In this document: one piece after another, positions 43,316-52,800 of the stretch | Numbering within the stretch: position 1 is the stretch's first letter | How the letters are laid out: every line of letters starts with the position of its first letter | Source: Ligilactobacillus animalis KCTC 3501 = DSM 20602 | GTDB lineage: Bacteria; Bacillota; Bacilli; Lactobacillales; Lactobacillaceae | NCBI RefSeq assembly: GCF_001434535.1 | Contig: NZ_AYYW01000003.1 | Location: forward strand, 62,001-126,000 | Direction: 5' to 3' | Length of the DNA: 64,000 bases | The notes under the pieces: generated by a model | What the model was told of the DNA's origin: nothing | The model's input: the letters and a program-made list of their open reading frames with translations, nothing else | Databases searched by the model: none | Position numbers and translations under genes: made by a program

Positions 43316-44215
43316 ATGCAACGCTTTAAAGCTTTAGTTCAAGCACAAACTACCTTACTGACGGTCTTGCCTCTGCTCTTAGGAACGATCATGGCTGCTT
43401 ATTACTACCATCATGTAAATCTCGGTAAGACTTTTTTGTTGATTTTTTCGGCGATCTGCTTTCATTTAGCGGTCAATGGGCATAATCAATTAAGTGACTA
43501 TCGCCGTTACCAAAACTCGACCGCCGCGCAAAATAGCACTAATAATATCATCAAAAGTTTCGATATTTCTATCCCGTGGGCTTACAGCGTATTAGCTATT
43601 CTACTGTTGCTCTTTGCCGGTAGTGGCCTTTATCTCGCTTATCTGAGTGGCTGGCCTCTATTGCTCTTAGGAAGTTTGAGTTTTTTAGTCGGCTATTGTT
43701 ATTCCGGTGGTCCCTATCCCATGTCACAGACTCCCTTAGGCGAGTTGGTTTCAGGGCTAGCAATGGGTTTAAATATTACTTTGATCGGAGTCTACATCAA
43801 TATCTATAACGCTCCGACCTACAATAATTGGTTTTGGCTAACCGGTAGTATCGTCGCCTTACCGGCTGTCTTTACGATCGCTAACATCATGCTGGCCAAT
43901 AACATCTGCGACAAAGATGAAGACGTTGTGATCGGGCGTAAGACACTTGCCTATTATCTAGGTACCAAGCACAGTTTGACTTTATTACAAGCTAATTATG
44001 TTTTGAGCTATCTGAGACTGATCTTAAGTGCAGTGCTCGGTTATCTACCGTGGCTTGTACTCTTGTCCTTACTCACCGTCAAAAGCGACTATCAGCTCGT
44101 CCAAGGCTTCGTCAAAGCACCCGATAAAGTCACAACGTTCCCACGTAATGTCTTACTGTTTCATAAGATCGTCAGCCTCGAAGTTATCTTAGGCTTACTT
44201 GGTTTGTTACTGTGA
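43316..44215 (+). CDS. UbiA-family prenyltransferase (MenA-like)
   Basis: The 299-aa integral membrane protein has about eight helices and the second aspartate motif NNICDKDEDVVIGRKTLAYYLG, typical of MenA/UbiA. The first motif is weak (NGHNQLSDYRRYQNS instead of NDYxDxxxD). It would attach a prenyl chain to an aromatic acceptor such as dihydroxynaphthoate for menaquinone. No other quinone genes are in view, so the real acceptor is uncertain. Confidence 0.8.
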   Translation: MQRFKALVQAQTTLLTVLPLLLGTIMAAYYYHHVNLGKTFLLIFSAICFHLAVNGHNQLSDYRRYQNSTAAQNSTNNIIKSFDISIPWAYSVLAILLLLFAGSGLYLAYLSGWPLLLLGSLSFLVGYCYSGGPYPMSQTPLGELVSGLAMGLNITLIGVYINIYNAPTYNNWFWLTGSIVALPAVFTIANIMLANNICDKDEDVVIGRKTLAYYLGTKHSLTLLQANYVLSYLRLILSAVLGYLPWLVLLSLLTVKSDYQLVQGFVKAPDKVTTFPRNVLLFHKIVSLEVILGLLGLLL

Positions 44216-44270
44216 TCAACATAATGATATCAATACGGCTCTGAGCTAAATCGAAACGTGTTCGACAAGT

Positions 44271-44322
44271 AAATAGGCAAGTGGTCTACCACGCTGAAAC
44301 ATAGTAGACCACTTGCCTATTT
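44271..44322. terminator. Bidirectional terminator between UbiA and copper genes
   Basis: A 19-bp perfect stem (AAATAGGCAAGTGGTCTAC) with a 14-base loop, flanked by AT-rich DNA on both sides. Confidence 0.85.
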
Positions 44323-44352
44323 ATATGATTTTTAGAGCATTATCTCATATTC

Positions 44353-46263
44353 TTATATCTTAACTTTATTCAATAACAATGAACTACCGACAACTGAGAT
44401 CGAGCTAAAGGCCATCGCTAAGCCGGCTAATTCTGGGCTGAGCGTCAAGCCCCAAGCCACGAAAACACCAGCTGCGATCGGGATCCCGACCACATTGTAG
44501 ATCAAGGCCCAAAACAAATTCAATTTAATCCGTTGGAAAGTTTTTTGACTCAATTTCAGAGCTTTAACGACACCCATGAGGTCATTTTGGACTAAAACGA
44601 TCCCGCCGGCTTCGATCGCAATATCAGAACCAGCTCCCATTGCGATCCCAACATCGGCCGTCGTCAAAGCGGGCGCATCATTGATCCCATCCCCGACAAA
44701 GGCGGTTTTTCCTTGCTTTTGTTCTTGTTCGATGTAGTTTACCTTTTCTTGCGGTAAGACCCCAGCAATAACCTCATCGATCCCAACTTCTTTAGCGATC
44801 GCTTGGGCTGCTCGTTCATTATCACCTGTCAGCATTACTGTCTTTAAGCCTTGAGCTTGTAATAAGGCCAAAGCTTGCTTAGAAGTCGGTTTCGGGGCAT
44901 CTTGAATGGCGATCATCCCAATAACTTTACCCGCTAGACCGACCAGTGAAACGGTCTTACCTTGAGCTTGTAAGTCATGGAGCGTTTGCTGTTGCTCGGT
45001 GGTCAATTCATCATCACCCAAAAGCCGTTCATTTCCGATAAAGGCTACTTGATCTTCAAATTTGGCAGTTACGCCCATCCCTTTTTGGGCTTTAAAGTCA
45101 GTCACCAGACTTAACTTTAGCTGTTCTTGTTCCGCTTGTTTTAAGATCGCTTGGGCTAATGGATGTTCTGAATCCGCTTCTAGGCTAGCTGCCACCGTTA
45201 AAACTAAGCCACTGTCTTCGCCGACGACATCAGTTACGACCGGCTTACCTTCAGTGATCGTCCCCGTTTTATCTAGGACGATCGTTTTTAATTGGTCAAC
45301 TAACTCTAAAACTTCACCATTTTTGATCAAAACACCCATTTTAGCACTCCGACCCGTTCCGACCATCAAAGCTGTCGGTGTCGCTAATCCCAGCGCACAC
45401 GGGCAAGCGATCACGATCACAGCGATCGCATAGAGCAAGGCCGTGATCGCACTTGCACCTAAGAAGACGTACCACACAACATAAGTCACGATCGCTAAGA
45501 TCATTACTAACGGGACAAAATAATTTGAGATCTTATCCGTTAACTTTTGGATCGGTGCATGACTGGTCTGGGCTTTTTTGACCAATTCGACGATCTGGGA
45601 TAGTAAGGTTTCCGCACTGACTTTTTTAGCTTCAAACACCAAAGTTCCATCGGTATTCAACGTTGAACCAATAACTGGCTCACCCTTTGTCTTTTCGACG
45701 GGCATACTTTCCCCAGTCACCATCGATTCATCGACCAAAGAATCGCCCCGGACGACAATGCCATCAACTGCGATCTTTTCGCCCGGCTTGACCTGGACCA
45801 GATCACCAACTTTAACTTGATCTAGAGGTATTTTTACCGGTTTACCAGCGCGTAAGACCGTCGCCTCTTTAGCTTGCAGATCGAGAAGCTTTTCAACAGC
45901 GCTCGAAGCATTATTGCGCATTCTTTCTTCAAAGACTTGTCCTAATAAAACAAAGACCGTGATGAAAGCAGCACTTTCAAAGTACACGGGGCGTCCTGTG
46001 GCCATCGCAAAGATACTGTAAAAATAAGCGACCGCTGTCCCTAAGGCCACCAATGTATCCATATTGGCATTATGATGCTTAAAAGCTGCATAGGCACTAC
46101 GCCAAAATGGATAAGCAGCAAAGGCCATGATCAATGTCGTCGTGACCAATGCGATCCAATTATACCCAGGCATCATTACACCAAAGGGCATCAATAACAT
46201 GTCCACCAACATCGGTAACGATAAAACTAATGCAAGCCAAAAACGTTTTTGATATGACATCAT
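44353..46263 (-). CDS. copB: Copper-translocating P1B-type ATPase
   Basis: The 636-aa protein has the P1B layout: eight membrane segments, the CPC metal site in IACPCALGLATP, the actuator TGES loop, DKTGT with the phosphorylated Asp, and the GDGINDAPAL hinge. There is no N-terminal CxxC heavy-metal domain and no His-rich tail. It exports Cu+ (or Ag+) to resist toxicity. It overlaps the cupredoxin gene by four bases and is under CopY-type boxes. The choice between copA and copB names is not secure. Confidence 0.92.
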   Translation of the reverse strand: MMSYQKRFWLALVLSLPMLVDMLLMPFGVMMPGYNWIALVTTTLIMAFAAYPFWRSAYAAFKHHNANMDTLVALGTAVAYFYSIFAMATGRPVYFESAAFITVFVLLGQVFEERMRNNASSAVEKLLDLQAKEATVLRAGKPVKIPLDQVKVGDLVQVKPGEKIAVDGIVVRGDSLVDESMVTGESMPVEKTKGEPVIGSTLNTDGTLVFEAKKVSAETLLSQIVELVKKAQTSHAPIQKLTDKISNYFVPLVMILAIVTYVVWYVFLGASAITALLYAIAVIVIACPCALGLATPTALMVGTGRSAKMGVLIKNGEVLELVDQLKTIVLDKTGTITEGKPVVTDVVGEDSGLVLTVAASLEADSEHPLAQAILKQAEQEQLKLSLVTDFKAQKGMGVTAKFEDQVAFIGNERLLGDDELTTEQQQTLHDLQAQGKTVSLVGLAGKVIGMIAIQDAPKPTSKQALALLQAQGLKTVMLTGDNERAAQAIAKEVGIDEVIAGVLPQEKVNYIEQEQKQGKTAFVGDGINDAPALTTADVGIAMGAGSDIAIEAGGIVLVQNDLMGVVKALKLSQKTFQRIKLNLFWALIYNVVGIPIAAGVFVAWGLTLSPELAGLAMAFSSISVVGSSLLLNKVKI

Positions 46264-46634
46264 TTAACGATCACCTTCCCATGAAACATGTTCATCCCAC
46301 AAGCATAATTGAATTCACCCGCCTTATGCGTATCGATCTTGATCGCATGGTCTTGATCTTTGGGCAAGGTCTCATTGATCCCAAAATCTTCAAAGACGAC
46401 TTTTTCCAAACATGCTGATGGATCTTTACGTTCAAAAACGATCTCAGCTGGAACATCCTTTTTCAAAACAACAGTATTTGGCGTATAACCCCCATCGACT
46501 ACAACTTTTACTTTTTGCAAATTTTTATCTTCCATCGTTGCACTTACCTCTTTTTGTTCATGTTTGCCAAAGAACCACCAACTGATAAAGCCGATCAAAA
46601 CTACTGCTACAACTAGTGTCAATGCTTGTGCCAT
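46260..46634 (-). CDS. Membrane-anchored cupredoxin-domain protein
   Basis: The 124-aa protein has one N-terminal membrane helix (about 4-22, ending SWWFFGK) and an extracellular cupredoxin-like domain. Possible copper ligands are Cys in DPSACLEKVVF, His, and Cys with Met in YACGMNMFHG. Such proteins sit with copper ATPases in lactobacilli and probably bind copper at the cell surface and pass it to or from the pump. It is the first gene of the operon. Confidence 0.85.
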   Translation of the reverse strand: MAQALTLVVAVVLIGFISWWFFGKHEQKEVSATMEDKNLQKVKVVVDGGYTPNTVVLKKDVPAEIVFERKDPSACLEKVVFEDFGINETLPKDQDHAIKIDTHKAGEFNYACGMNMFHGKVIVK

Positions 46635-46654
46635 TTATTTCTCCTTCTTCCGTT

Positions 46655-46703
46655 TACATTTGTAATCACAACTATATAATACACCTATGTTTACAAATGT
46701 CAA
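46655..46703 (-). promoter_or_regulatory. copper operon promoter with two CopY boxes
   Basis: TACATTTGTA (46655-46664) matches the CopY consensus TACANNTGTA exactly. TACAAATGTC (46692-46701) matches with one mismatch. On the minus strand TTGACA (46698-46703) and ATTATA form the promoter, with boxes over the -35 and after the -10. The copY gene is not in this window. Confidence 0.75.
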
Positions 46704-46742
46704 CAAAAAAGTTCAGCCTACTTACGACTGAACTTTCACATA

Positions 46743-47483
46743 TTATTTATTTTGCCAGCGTAAACAGTAACGCTCTAAACCGCTGATCGTTAAAAATAAA
46801 AGAAACGAGACCACACTGATCACAATGATCCCACCAAACATCGCTAAGTAATCCAAGCGATTCCACTGGTCCATGATATAGTAACCCATACCATACTGTG
46901 TCCCATACATCTCTGTGAAAAATAGCGTGGCAATGGCGGTCCCTAAAGCGATCTTCAACGCAGAGAAAAAGCCCGCCAAACTCGCTGGCCCCGTAACATT
47001 GACAAAAGTCTGCCACCGATCAGCAGCCAACACATCTAGCACTTGATACATCGTGGGTGGGATCTGTTTGACCGCATCCCGGACTCCAATGATGATTTGA
47101 AAGACGATGATCAAAGTGATCGTAATGATCTTTGAAGCATTGCCTAAGCCAGCTAACAACATGATCACAGGCAGTAAAGCGATCTTGGGGATCGGATACG
47201 TAAAATACACCAGTGGTTCAAATAATGCTCCAAATTTAGGCAAACAAACGCTCATGATCCCCAATGGAACACCGATGAGTGTCGCAAACACTAAACTCAT
47301 TGCCAGCCGATACAAACTAAAGTAGATATTCCACCATAGATCCATATTCAACAAGTGGGGAAAATACATATATACCGCCCAAGGAGTCGGCAAAAGGGGC
47401 CGATCTACGACCCAAGCTCCCAACGCCCACAAAATATGCAAGATGAGCACAGCATACAGCAACTGCAAGCCACGTTTTACCAT
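46743..47483 (-). CDS. ABC transporter permease (SsuC/TauC-like)
   Basis: The 246-aa protein has six membrane segments and the permease EAA-like loop (AADRWQTFVNVTGPASLAGFFSALKIALG). It belongs to the nitrate/sulfonate/taurine importer family and overlaps the ATPase gene by seven bases. The substrate is unknown (sulfonates, thiamine precursors or others). Confidence 0.88.
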   Translation of the reverse strand: MVKRGLQLLYAVLILHILWALGAWVVDRPLLPTPWAVYMYFPHLLNMDLWWNIYFSLYRLAMSLVFATLIGVPLGIMSVCLPKFGALFEPLVYFTYPIPKIALLPVIMLLAGLGNASKIITITLIIVFQIIIGVRDAVKQIPPTMYQVLDVLAADRWQTFVNVTGPASLAGFFSALKIALGTAIATLFFTEMYGTQYGMGYYIMDQWNRLDYLAMFGGIIVISVVSFLLFLTISGLERYCLRWQNK

Positions 47484-48199
47484 AATGTTGCCACCAACCC
47501 TTCTAATTTCGTCAAAGCCGGCGCCAAGATCTCTGGACGGTCGCGGTTAGTAAATGAAACTTCTTGAAGTGGATTTTCGATCAAGCGTGGCTGGTCTTTA
47601 GTCAAGATCAAGATCTGGTCACTGAGTTGTAAAGCTTCTTTTAGATCATGCGTGACCATCAATGTCGTTACCGGGCTTTGTTGCCACTGCGCTAAGAACA
47701 ACTGTTGAGCCCGGCGCTTGATCACCGTATCTAAAGCAGAGAAAGCTTCATCCAACAATAACAGATCAGGTGTCAAAGCAAAGGCCCGCGCTAAGGCCAC
47801 TCGTTGCTTTTGGCCTCCAGAAAGTTGACTGGGATAACGAGTTAAAACGTCGGTCAACTCCAAGGTCGCACACAGTTGCTGTACTTTTCTAGTATCCAGC
47901 TTTTGCCCCTTGAGCTTAGCCCCTAGTTCGATGTTTTGTCTGACACGCTTCCAAGGTAGTAAGCCATAATCTTGGGGCACCAATGCGAGGGTGGCTTGCT
48001 TAGGTGTGACCGGTTTACCATTTAAAGAGATCCCACCACTGTGCGGCAATAAGTCCGCGATCGCATTTAAAAGCGTCGTCTTCCCACTCCCAGATGGACC
48101 CAAAATGGCTAAGATCGTCTGTTCAGGGATCTTCAAACTAAGATCGGTGATGACTTGACGCTTCGCATATCCGATCGTCAAGTGCTCAAGTTCAAACAT
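47477..48199 (-). CDS. ABC transporter ATP-binding protein (SsuB/TauB-like)
   Basis: The 240-aa ATPase has Walker A GPSGSGKTT, Q-loop LVPQDYGLLPW, signature LSGGQKQR, Walker B LLLLDEA and H-loop MVTHD. It energises the SsuABC-type importer. Start and stop overlap its neighbours by one and seven bases. Confidence 0.93.
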   Translation of the reverse strand: MFELEHLTIGYAKRQVITDLSLKIPEQTILAILGPSGSGKTTLLNAIADLLPHSGGISLNGKPVTPKQATLALVPQDYGLLPWKRVRQNIELGAKLKGQKLDTRKVQQLCATLELTDVLTRYPSQLSGGQKQRVALARAFALTPDLLLLDEAFSALDTVIKRRAQQLFLAQWQQSPVTTLMVTHDLKEALQLSDQILILTKDQPRLIENPLQEVSFTNRDRPEILAPALTKLEGLVATLW

Positions 48200-49164
48200 T
48201 ACTTAGCCACCGGTAATTGGTAGTGACTAGCATCGATATCACTTTTCAAGATGCCCTCTTCTTTAGCATAGTTGAAGGCTGCTTGAAGCATCTTAGCTGG
48301 GACACGTCCCGCTTTTTCATAATGAGGCAAAGTGTAGTTTTTAGCGACCGCTTCTGGGAAGCCAAGATCTTTGGTCAAGATTGCTTGATAATCGCTGGCC
48401 TTATGCTTATTGATCTGAGCAACTGCTTTATTATAGGCTGTTGTCAATTTTGCCAAAGTAGCCTTGTCATCGCCCAATTTCTTGTCTACACCAAGGATCG
48501 TTGTTTGGTAAGTCTTAGGATCACTTTTAGCGATCTCTTTTAAGCCACTTGCTTTAGCCATACTCAAAAATGGATCAGGTAAGATCGTGGCGTCGGCTTG
48601 CTTTTGTTCAACTAATTGCAAACGAGCAGGAATAGCTGGGACTTCCTTGATCGTTACGTCACTAGCGGAAAGACCGTTTTGCTTTAATTGTTGATAGAGG
48701 TAAAATGTTGGGGTTTGACGTGGCAAAGTTGCAACTGATTTACCTTTAAGATCAGCCACATTTTTTACGCTATCATCACTTGTGACGATCCCAAAATAAC
48801 CGGTCAAGCCAGTCGCACTCTTCCAACCTAAGTCACCATTGACATAACTAGCCAAAGCGACCACATCAGTCACAGCAGCATCCAATTGTCCCCCGGAGAT
48901 CGCTGCATCACGTTCTTTAGGTGATTTAAAGTTAGTCAATTTGACATCCAGACCTTGATCTTTAAAATATCCTTCCTTTTGCGCAATATATAATGGCAAA
49001 GAATCCGGTGCTGGCATCGTTCCAATATTTAAAGTAACTTTCTTATCAGATTTTGCTGAAGAGGAGCTATTTTTAACGGCATCTTCACTCGGAGTGCATG
49101 CACTCAAAGTCAAGACGACCAATAAAAAGGCGCCTAATGCAGTAAGTAATTTAGTGTGTTTCAC
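48199..49164 (-). CDS. ABC transporter substrate-binding lipoprotein (NitT/TauT family)
   Basis: The 321-aa protein starts with GTG 49164 (GGAG eight bases upstream), giving a lipoprotein signal VKHTKLLTALGAFLLVVLTLSAC with the lipobox LSAC. The binding domain has the NMT1/SsuA features (PLYIAQKEGYFKDQGLDVKL, GGQLDAAVTDVVAL, ATLPRQTPTFY). It is anchored outside the membrane and delivers ligand to the permease. The ligand is not known. Confidence 0.88.
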   Translation of the reverse strand: MKHTKLLTALGAFLLVVLTLSACTPSEDAVKNSSSSAKSDKKVTLNIGTMPAPDSLPLYIAQKEGYFKDQGLDVKLTNFKSPKERDAAISGGQLDAAVTDVVALASYVNGDLGWKSATGLTGYFGIVTSDDSVKNVADLKGKSVATLPRQTPTFYLYQQLKQNGLSASDVTIKEVPAIPARLQLVEQKQADATILPDPFLSMAKASGLKEIAKSDPKTYQTTILGVDKKLGDDKATLAKLTTAYNKAVAQINKHKASDYQAILTKDLGFPEAVAKNYTLPHYEKAGRVPAKMLQAAFNYAKEEGILKSDIDASHYQLPVAK

Positions 49165-49277
49165 CAATAACATCTCCATCCATAAATTTTTAGTCACTGA
49201 AAGTTTAAGAAAAAAATTATCAGCTGTCAACTAAAATAGCTCAGTTTGCAAGCGGGCGAATAACCCCGTAGAAATAG

Positions 49278-49328
49278 AAATAACGAGAGCTCTATCACGA
49301 TCACATCTTGATAGAACCCTCGTTATTT
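49278..49328 (-). terminator. Terminator of the flippase gene
   Basis: AAATAACGAG...TCTATCA pairs with TGATAGA...CTCGTTATTT (two mismatches), followed by T-rich DNA on the minus strand. Confidence 0.75.
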
Positions 49329-49352
49329 ATACGGCACAACTCACGCACCCGA

Positions 49353-50960
49353 CTAATGTTTGCCCTTGACGGCTAATTTAACTTTAAAACCAAAGACTTC
49401 TTTGAAAATGCCACTCTTGTTCAACAAGGCGATATACAATAGCACAAAGGCTCCGCCAAAGACCGCTGCATACAAGAAGGCCGTCAATTTATTTTGTGGT
49501 AGATAGACTAGACTGACCAATTCGTTTGTCAGATAAGCCGCTAAAGCTACCAATAAATTGATCACAATGATCAACTTCACATTTCTCATCTGACCTCTTA
49601 CCAGATAATGCTTCTTGATCTGGCCATACACCCCTAAGGAGATCAGTAAAAACGATACTGTCGTCGCACTTAAAGCACCGTACGCTCCCCAAAGATAGGT
49701 GAACGGAACTTGTAAGGCTAATTTTAAAATGATCCCTAAGGTCAAATAACGCACAGCTAGGCGATGTTTACCAAGTGATTGAACGATCGTAAAGAAGTCC
49801 GTAAACAGTGCCAGTGCGATACTTGTAACTAGGGCATATGCTAATAAGTTAGCTCCCAAACGACTAAACGGGAAAAAGACCCCGTTTACTTCCCAAGACA
49901 ACACCGCTAATAATAGCGAACTTGGCAAAAGTGTCAGTAGCATCAATTCGATGTTTTGTGCGATCGTTTTACCGATCTGATGCTTTTCATTACGCTTGGC
50001 CAATGTTGCTAACAACGGCAAGGAAGATTCAGAGATCGCGATCGTTAACGAGATAACGACCGTCGTGATCTTACTTGGATTGGCTGAAAAATACGTGTAC
50101 AGATCTTGGGCTTGTAATGCATCCAATCCCGTCAGATCGACCATGATATCTTTAAAGGTCAGCTGATCGATAAATTGATAGATCGTGATCGCGGAACCAA
50201 CAAAGATAAATGGTAAAGCTTCTTTGAAAATATTTTTAAAGATCGTAAAGACATGCATATCATGAGCAGGAACACTTTCATGGTAAAGCTCGCGGTAATG
50301 CCCCATGCGCTTTCTCGAGTAGGCGATCAGATATATGTAACTTGCCAAAGCCCCGATAAAGGTCGCAAACGTACTGTAATTGACCGCTTTGATGTAACTT
50401 CCATGTTGGACGAGCATGATCCAATAAGTCGCCCCCAAAATAAAGAGCACCCGGATCAATTGTTCCCATAATTGAGAAACGCCCATCGGTTGCATATCGG
50501 AATTACCTTGATAAAAGCCCCGGATCATACTCATCGGTGGCAAGATGATCAAAGTCGGCACCATCACCCGGATCGCTGTTGTCGCCACCTCAGTCGAAAC
50601 GACCGCACTTCTTTGCGCGATCATTGGAGCAAAAATATAGAGCAATAGCCCACACAACGAACCCGTAAAGAGCATAAACAACATCCCGTATTTAAAAACA
50701 TGGACACTATCTTTAAAGCGATTTTGCCCATTATACTCAGCAACTTGGCGGGCGATCGCAGTCGGAAAGCCAGCTACTCCGAGCGATAGAAACAGAGCAT
50801 ACGGTGTATAAGCTGCATTAAAAATAGCTTGGGCAGCATTTTGATCACTAGGTGAACCGATCATCATCAGCCACGGGATAAGATAAATGATCCCTAAGAC
50901 CCGTGAAAGGATACTCCCAAGCATCATCCAGAAAGTTCCGGATAATAGTTTGTTTTTCAT
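49353..50960 (-). CDS. Lipid flippase of the MOP superfamily (YtgP/MurJ-like)
   Basis: The 535-aa protein has about 14 membrane segments and the MOP/polysaccharide-biosynthesis pattern (GTFWMMLGSILSRVLGIIYLIPW at the start, FNAAYTPYALFLSLGVAGFPTAIARQVAEYN, MIRGFYQGNSDMQPMGVSQLWEQLIRV). This matches the YtgP (lipid II flippase) branch of Firmicutes rather than capsule Wzx, as no other capsule genes are nearby. It would flip lipid-linked cell-wall precursors across the membrane. Confidence 0.85.
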   Translation of the reverse strand: MKNKLLSGTFWMMLGSILSRVLGIIYLIPWLMMIGSPSDQNAAQAIFNAAYTPYALFLSLGVAGFPTAIARQVAEYNGQNRFKDSVHVFKYGMLFMLFTGSLCGLLLYIFAPMIAQRSAVVSTEVATTAIRVMVPTLIILPPMSMIRGFYQGNSDMQPMGVSQLWEQLIRVLFILGATYWIMLVQHGSYIKAVNYSTFATFIGALASYIYLIAYSRKRMGHYRELYHESVPAHDMHVFTIFKNIFKEALPFIFVGSAITIYQFIDQLTFKDIMVDLTGLDALQAQDLYTYFSANPSKITTVVISLTIAISESSLPLLATLAKRNEKHQIGKTIAQNIELMLLTLLPSSLLLAVLSWEVNGVFFPFSRLGANLLAYALVTSIALALFTDFFTIVQSLGKHRLAVRYLTLGIILKLALQVPFTYLWGAYGALSATTVSFLLISLGVYGQIKKHYLVRGQMRNVKLIIVINLLVALAAYLTNELVSLVYLPQNKLTAFLYAAVFGGAFVLLYIALLNKSGIFKEVFGFKVKLAVKGKH

Positions 50961-51092
50961 TTCGATTCTCGCTTTTCAATTTAAACTCAATATTTAGCCA
51001 AAATTATGGCCACACAATAGACATTATATACTATAATTAAAAAATTTTCTTTTAAATCATAAAAAAAGCCGATCATGACTCCTACATCATGA

Positions 51093-51530
51093 TCAGCTTA
51101 GATCGCGGTAAAAATAAACCATATCCTTCAAAGAGATCCCCTCAGCATAGATCGGCTGCGGGTAGCTCAAAAAGAAATCAGGTTCGATGCGCAAAAAGCG
51201 GAAACCGTTGCGCAGATAAAACCGCATGTTATTCAAATCAGCATCACCAGTCCCAACGATCAACCGTTTGACCTGCGTGCTTTGGGCTAAGATCGCATAT
51301 TCGATAAGTTTTGTGGCGATCTTTTGGCGTTGAAATTCAGGCAAGACCGCTAGATTTTTCAATTCAAAGACGGTCGGTTCTTCCGTCGGAACGATCAAAG
51401 CCACACCCACTGTTTGGCCAAATTTCTTAGCTAAATATAGCTCACCTGTCTGCAAATACGCTTACACTTTAGTCTCATCTTCATCGCCCAATAACAGCAG
51501 CTCTAAAAACTGTTCTCTGTTAGTACCGTG
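51093..51530 (-). pseudogene. GNAT N-acetyltransferase gene disrupted by an in-frame TAA
   Basis: The downstream 120 codons encode a good GNAT core (VGVALIVPTEE, LKNLAVLPEFQRQKIATKLI for acetyl-CoA, YLRNGFRF). In the same frame upstream, after a TAA at 51462-51464, the sequence FLELLLLGDEDETKV matches the usual family N-terminus (ELLLLADPS...). No ATG, GTG or usable ribosome site exists in that upstream part. The gene has therefore lost both its start and one codon. A short product from TTG 51455 is possible but would lack the first strand. Confidence 0.7.
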
Positions 51531-51538
51531 ATACTGCT

Positions 51539-52249
51539 CTAGTCTAAATTTAACAATGAAGCAGCATCTTCATCTACGATCACCGTCACATTTGGATGCT
51601 TTTGCAAAATACTTGCAGGAACAGCGGTCGTTACTTCACCTTCGACCATCGCTTTGATCGCTTCGGCTTTGTTTTTGCCAAATGCTTCCAGCAAGATCTT
51701 CTTTGAGCGCATGATCTCGCCGATACCCATTGAGTAAGCATATTTAGGCACATCTTCGTAGTTGTCGAAGTAACGTGAATTAGCTTTGATCGTTGAATCG
51801 GTCAAATGGATCTTAGAAGTCGTTGAATCAAAGGCACTCCCTGGTTCATTGAAACCAATATGTCCATTTTCACCGATCCCGAGAAGTTGGAGATCGATCG
51901 GATTGTCTGCGATCACTTGACTGTAACGCTTAGTCTCGGCATTGGCATCGAGGTTCGTGCCATCTGGCAAGTAGGACTTCTTGAATGGCTTTTTGTCAAA
52001 GAGATGATGTTGCATGTAGTAGTGATAGCTTTGTTCATCATCAGGAGCTAAGCCTACATACTCATCCAAGTTGACTGAAACATCATCGCTAAAGTCAAGG
52101 TCGCTTGCAACTATTTGTTCATAAGTTGTTTCTGGGGTCCCACCAGTCGCTAAGCCAAAAACTTTGGCACCGCTATCATGTTCTTGTTTAAAAATTTCTG
52201 CTGCTTTTTTGCCACCTTCAAATTTGTCTTTAACTACAATAATTTCCAT
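51539..52249 (-). CDS. nagB: Glucosamine-6-phosphate deaminase
   Basis: Converts glucosamine-6-phosphate to fructose-6-phosphate and ammonia, the catabolic opposite of GlmS. The 236-aa protein has [24 protein letters not shown] with the catalytic Asp, [15 protein letters not shown] with the ring-opening His, and [13 protein letters not shown]. Its own promoter carries a NagR-like box. It follows the PTS and nanE genes on the same strand. Confidence 0.97.
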   Translation of the reverse strand: MEIIVVKDKFEGGKKAAEIFKQEHDSGAKVFGLATGGTPETTYEQIVASDLDFSDDVSVNLDEYVGLAPDDEQSYHYYMQHHLFDKKPFKKSYLPDGTNLDANAETKRYSQVIADNPIDLQLLGIGENGHIGFNEPGSAFDSTTSKIHLTDSTIKANSRYFDNYEDVPKYAYSMGIGEIMRSKKILLEAFGKNKAEAIKAMVEGEVTTAVPASILQKHPNVTVIVDEDAASLLNLD

Positions 52250-52269
52250 GGTCCATTCTCCCTTCCGTG

Positions 52270-52311
52270 TTGGTATAGTCCAATTATAGTTCTAAGCGTT
52301 ACCAAATGCAA
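52270..52311 (-). promoter_or_regulatory. nagB promoter with NagR-like operator
   Basis: On the minus strand TTGCAT and TATAAT (52283-52288) are 17 bp apart. TTGGTATAGTCCAATT (52270-52285, plus strand) overlaps the -10 and start, and matches the palindromes before glmS. A weak cre-like stretch (TGGTAACGCTTAGA) lies in the spacer. Confidence 0.65.
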
Positions 52312-52330
52312 GCAATATGTTTTGATACTT

Positions 52331-52798
52331 TTAATCAAGTTTTATCGTAGCGCAAACTTGGCCATGTTGCTCACGCTCTTGTTCAAGCAATGTCACTGTT
52401 TCACCCGAAGTTACCAATACTAAAACTGCAGTAGCTTTACCTGCCGTGATGATCTGTTGGCGATCCATTTTGCATAATCGTGTCTGTGGATCGACATTTT
52501 GGCCTTCTGTAACTAAGAGCTCAAACGGTGTCCCGTTCAGTTCGACCGTATCTAAGCCTAAGTGCAATAACAGTTCTGGAACTTGTTTAGTTTTTATCCT
52601 GATCGCATGCTTAGTTGGAAAAATATTGGTGATCTTACCAGCAACCGGTGCATAGATCATATCAGCTGTTGGTTCGATCGCAAAACCTTGACCCATTAAC
52701 CCCTGTGAAAAAACTTTATCAGGCACCTGGGCTAATTTGATCAGTTTACCGTCAACTGGTGAGCTTAGATCCAATTTCTTCTTTTTTAGTCCAAACAT
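52331..52798 (-). CDS. PTS glucose-family EIIA protein
   Basis: The 155-aa protein is the IIA-Glc fold (LSSPVDGKLIKLAQVPDKVFSQGLMGQGFAIEP, LLHLGLDTVELNG with the phosphorylated His in HLG). It passes phosphate from HPr to the IIB domain. It lies two bases after the frameshifted IICB gene, so it belongs to that PTS. Confidence 0.93.
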   Translation of the reverse strand: MFGLKKKKLDLSSPVDGKLIKLAQVPDKVFSQGLMGQGFAIEPTADMIYAPVAGKITNIFPTKHAIRIKTKQVPELLLHLGLDTVELNGTPFELLVTEGQNVDPQTRLCKMDRQQIITAGKATAVLVLVTSGETVTLLEQEREQHGQVCATIKLD

Positions 52799-52800
52799 AT

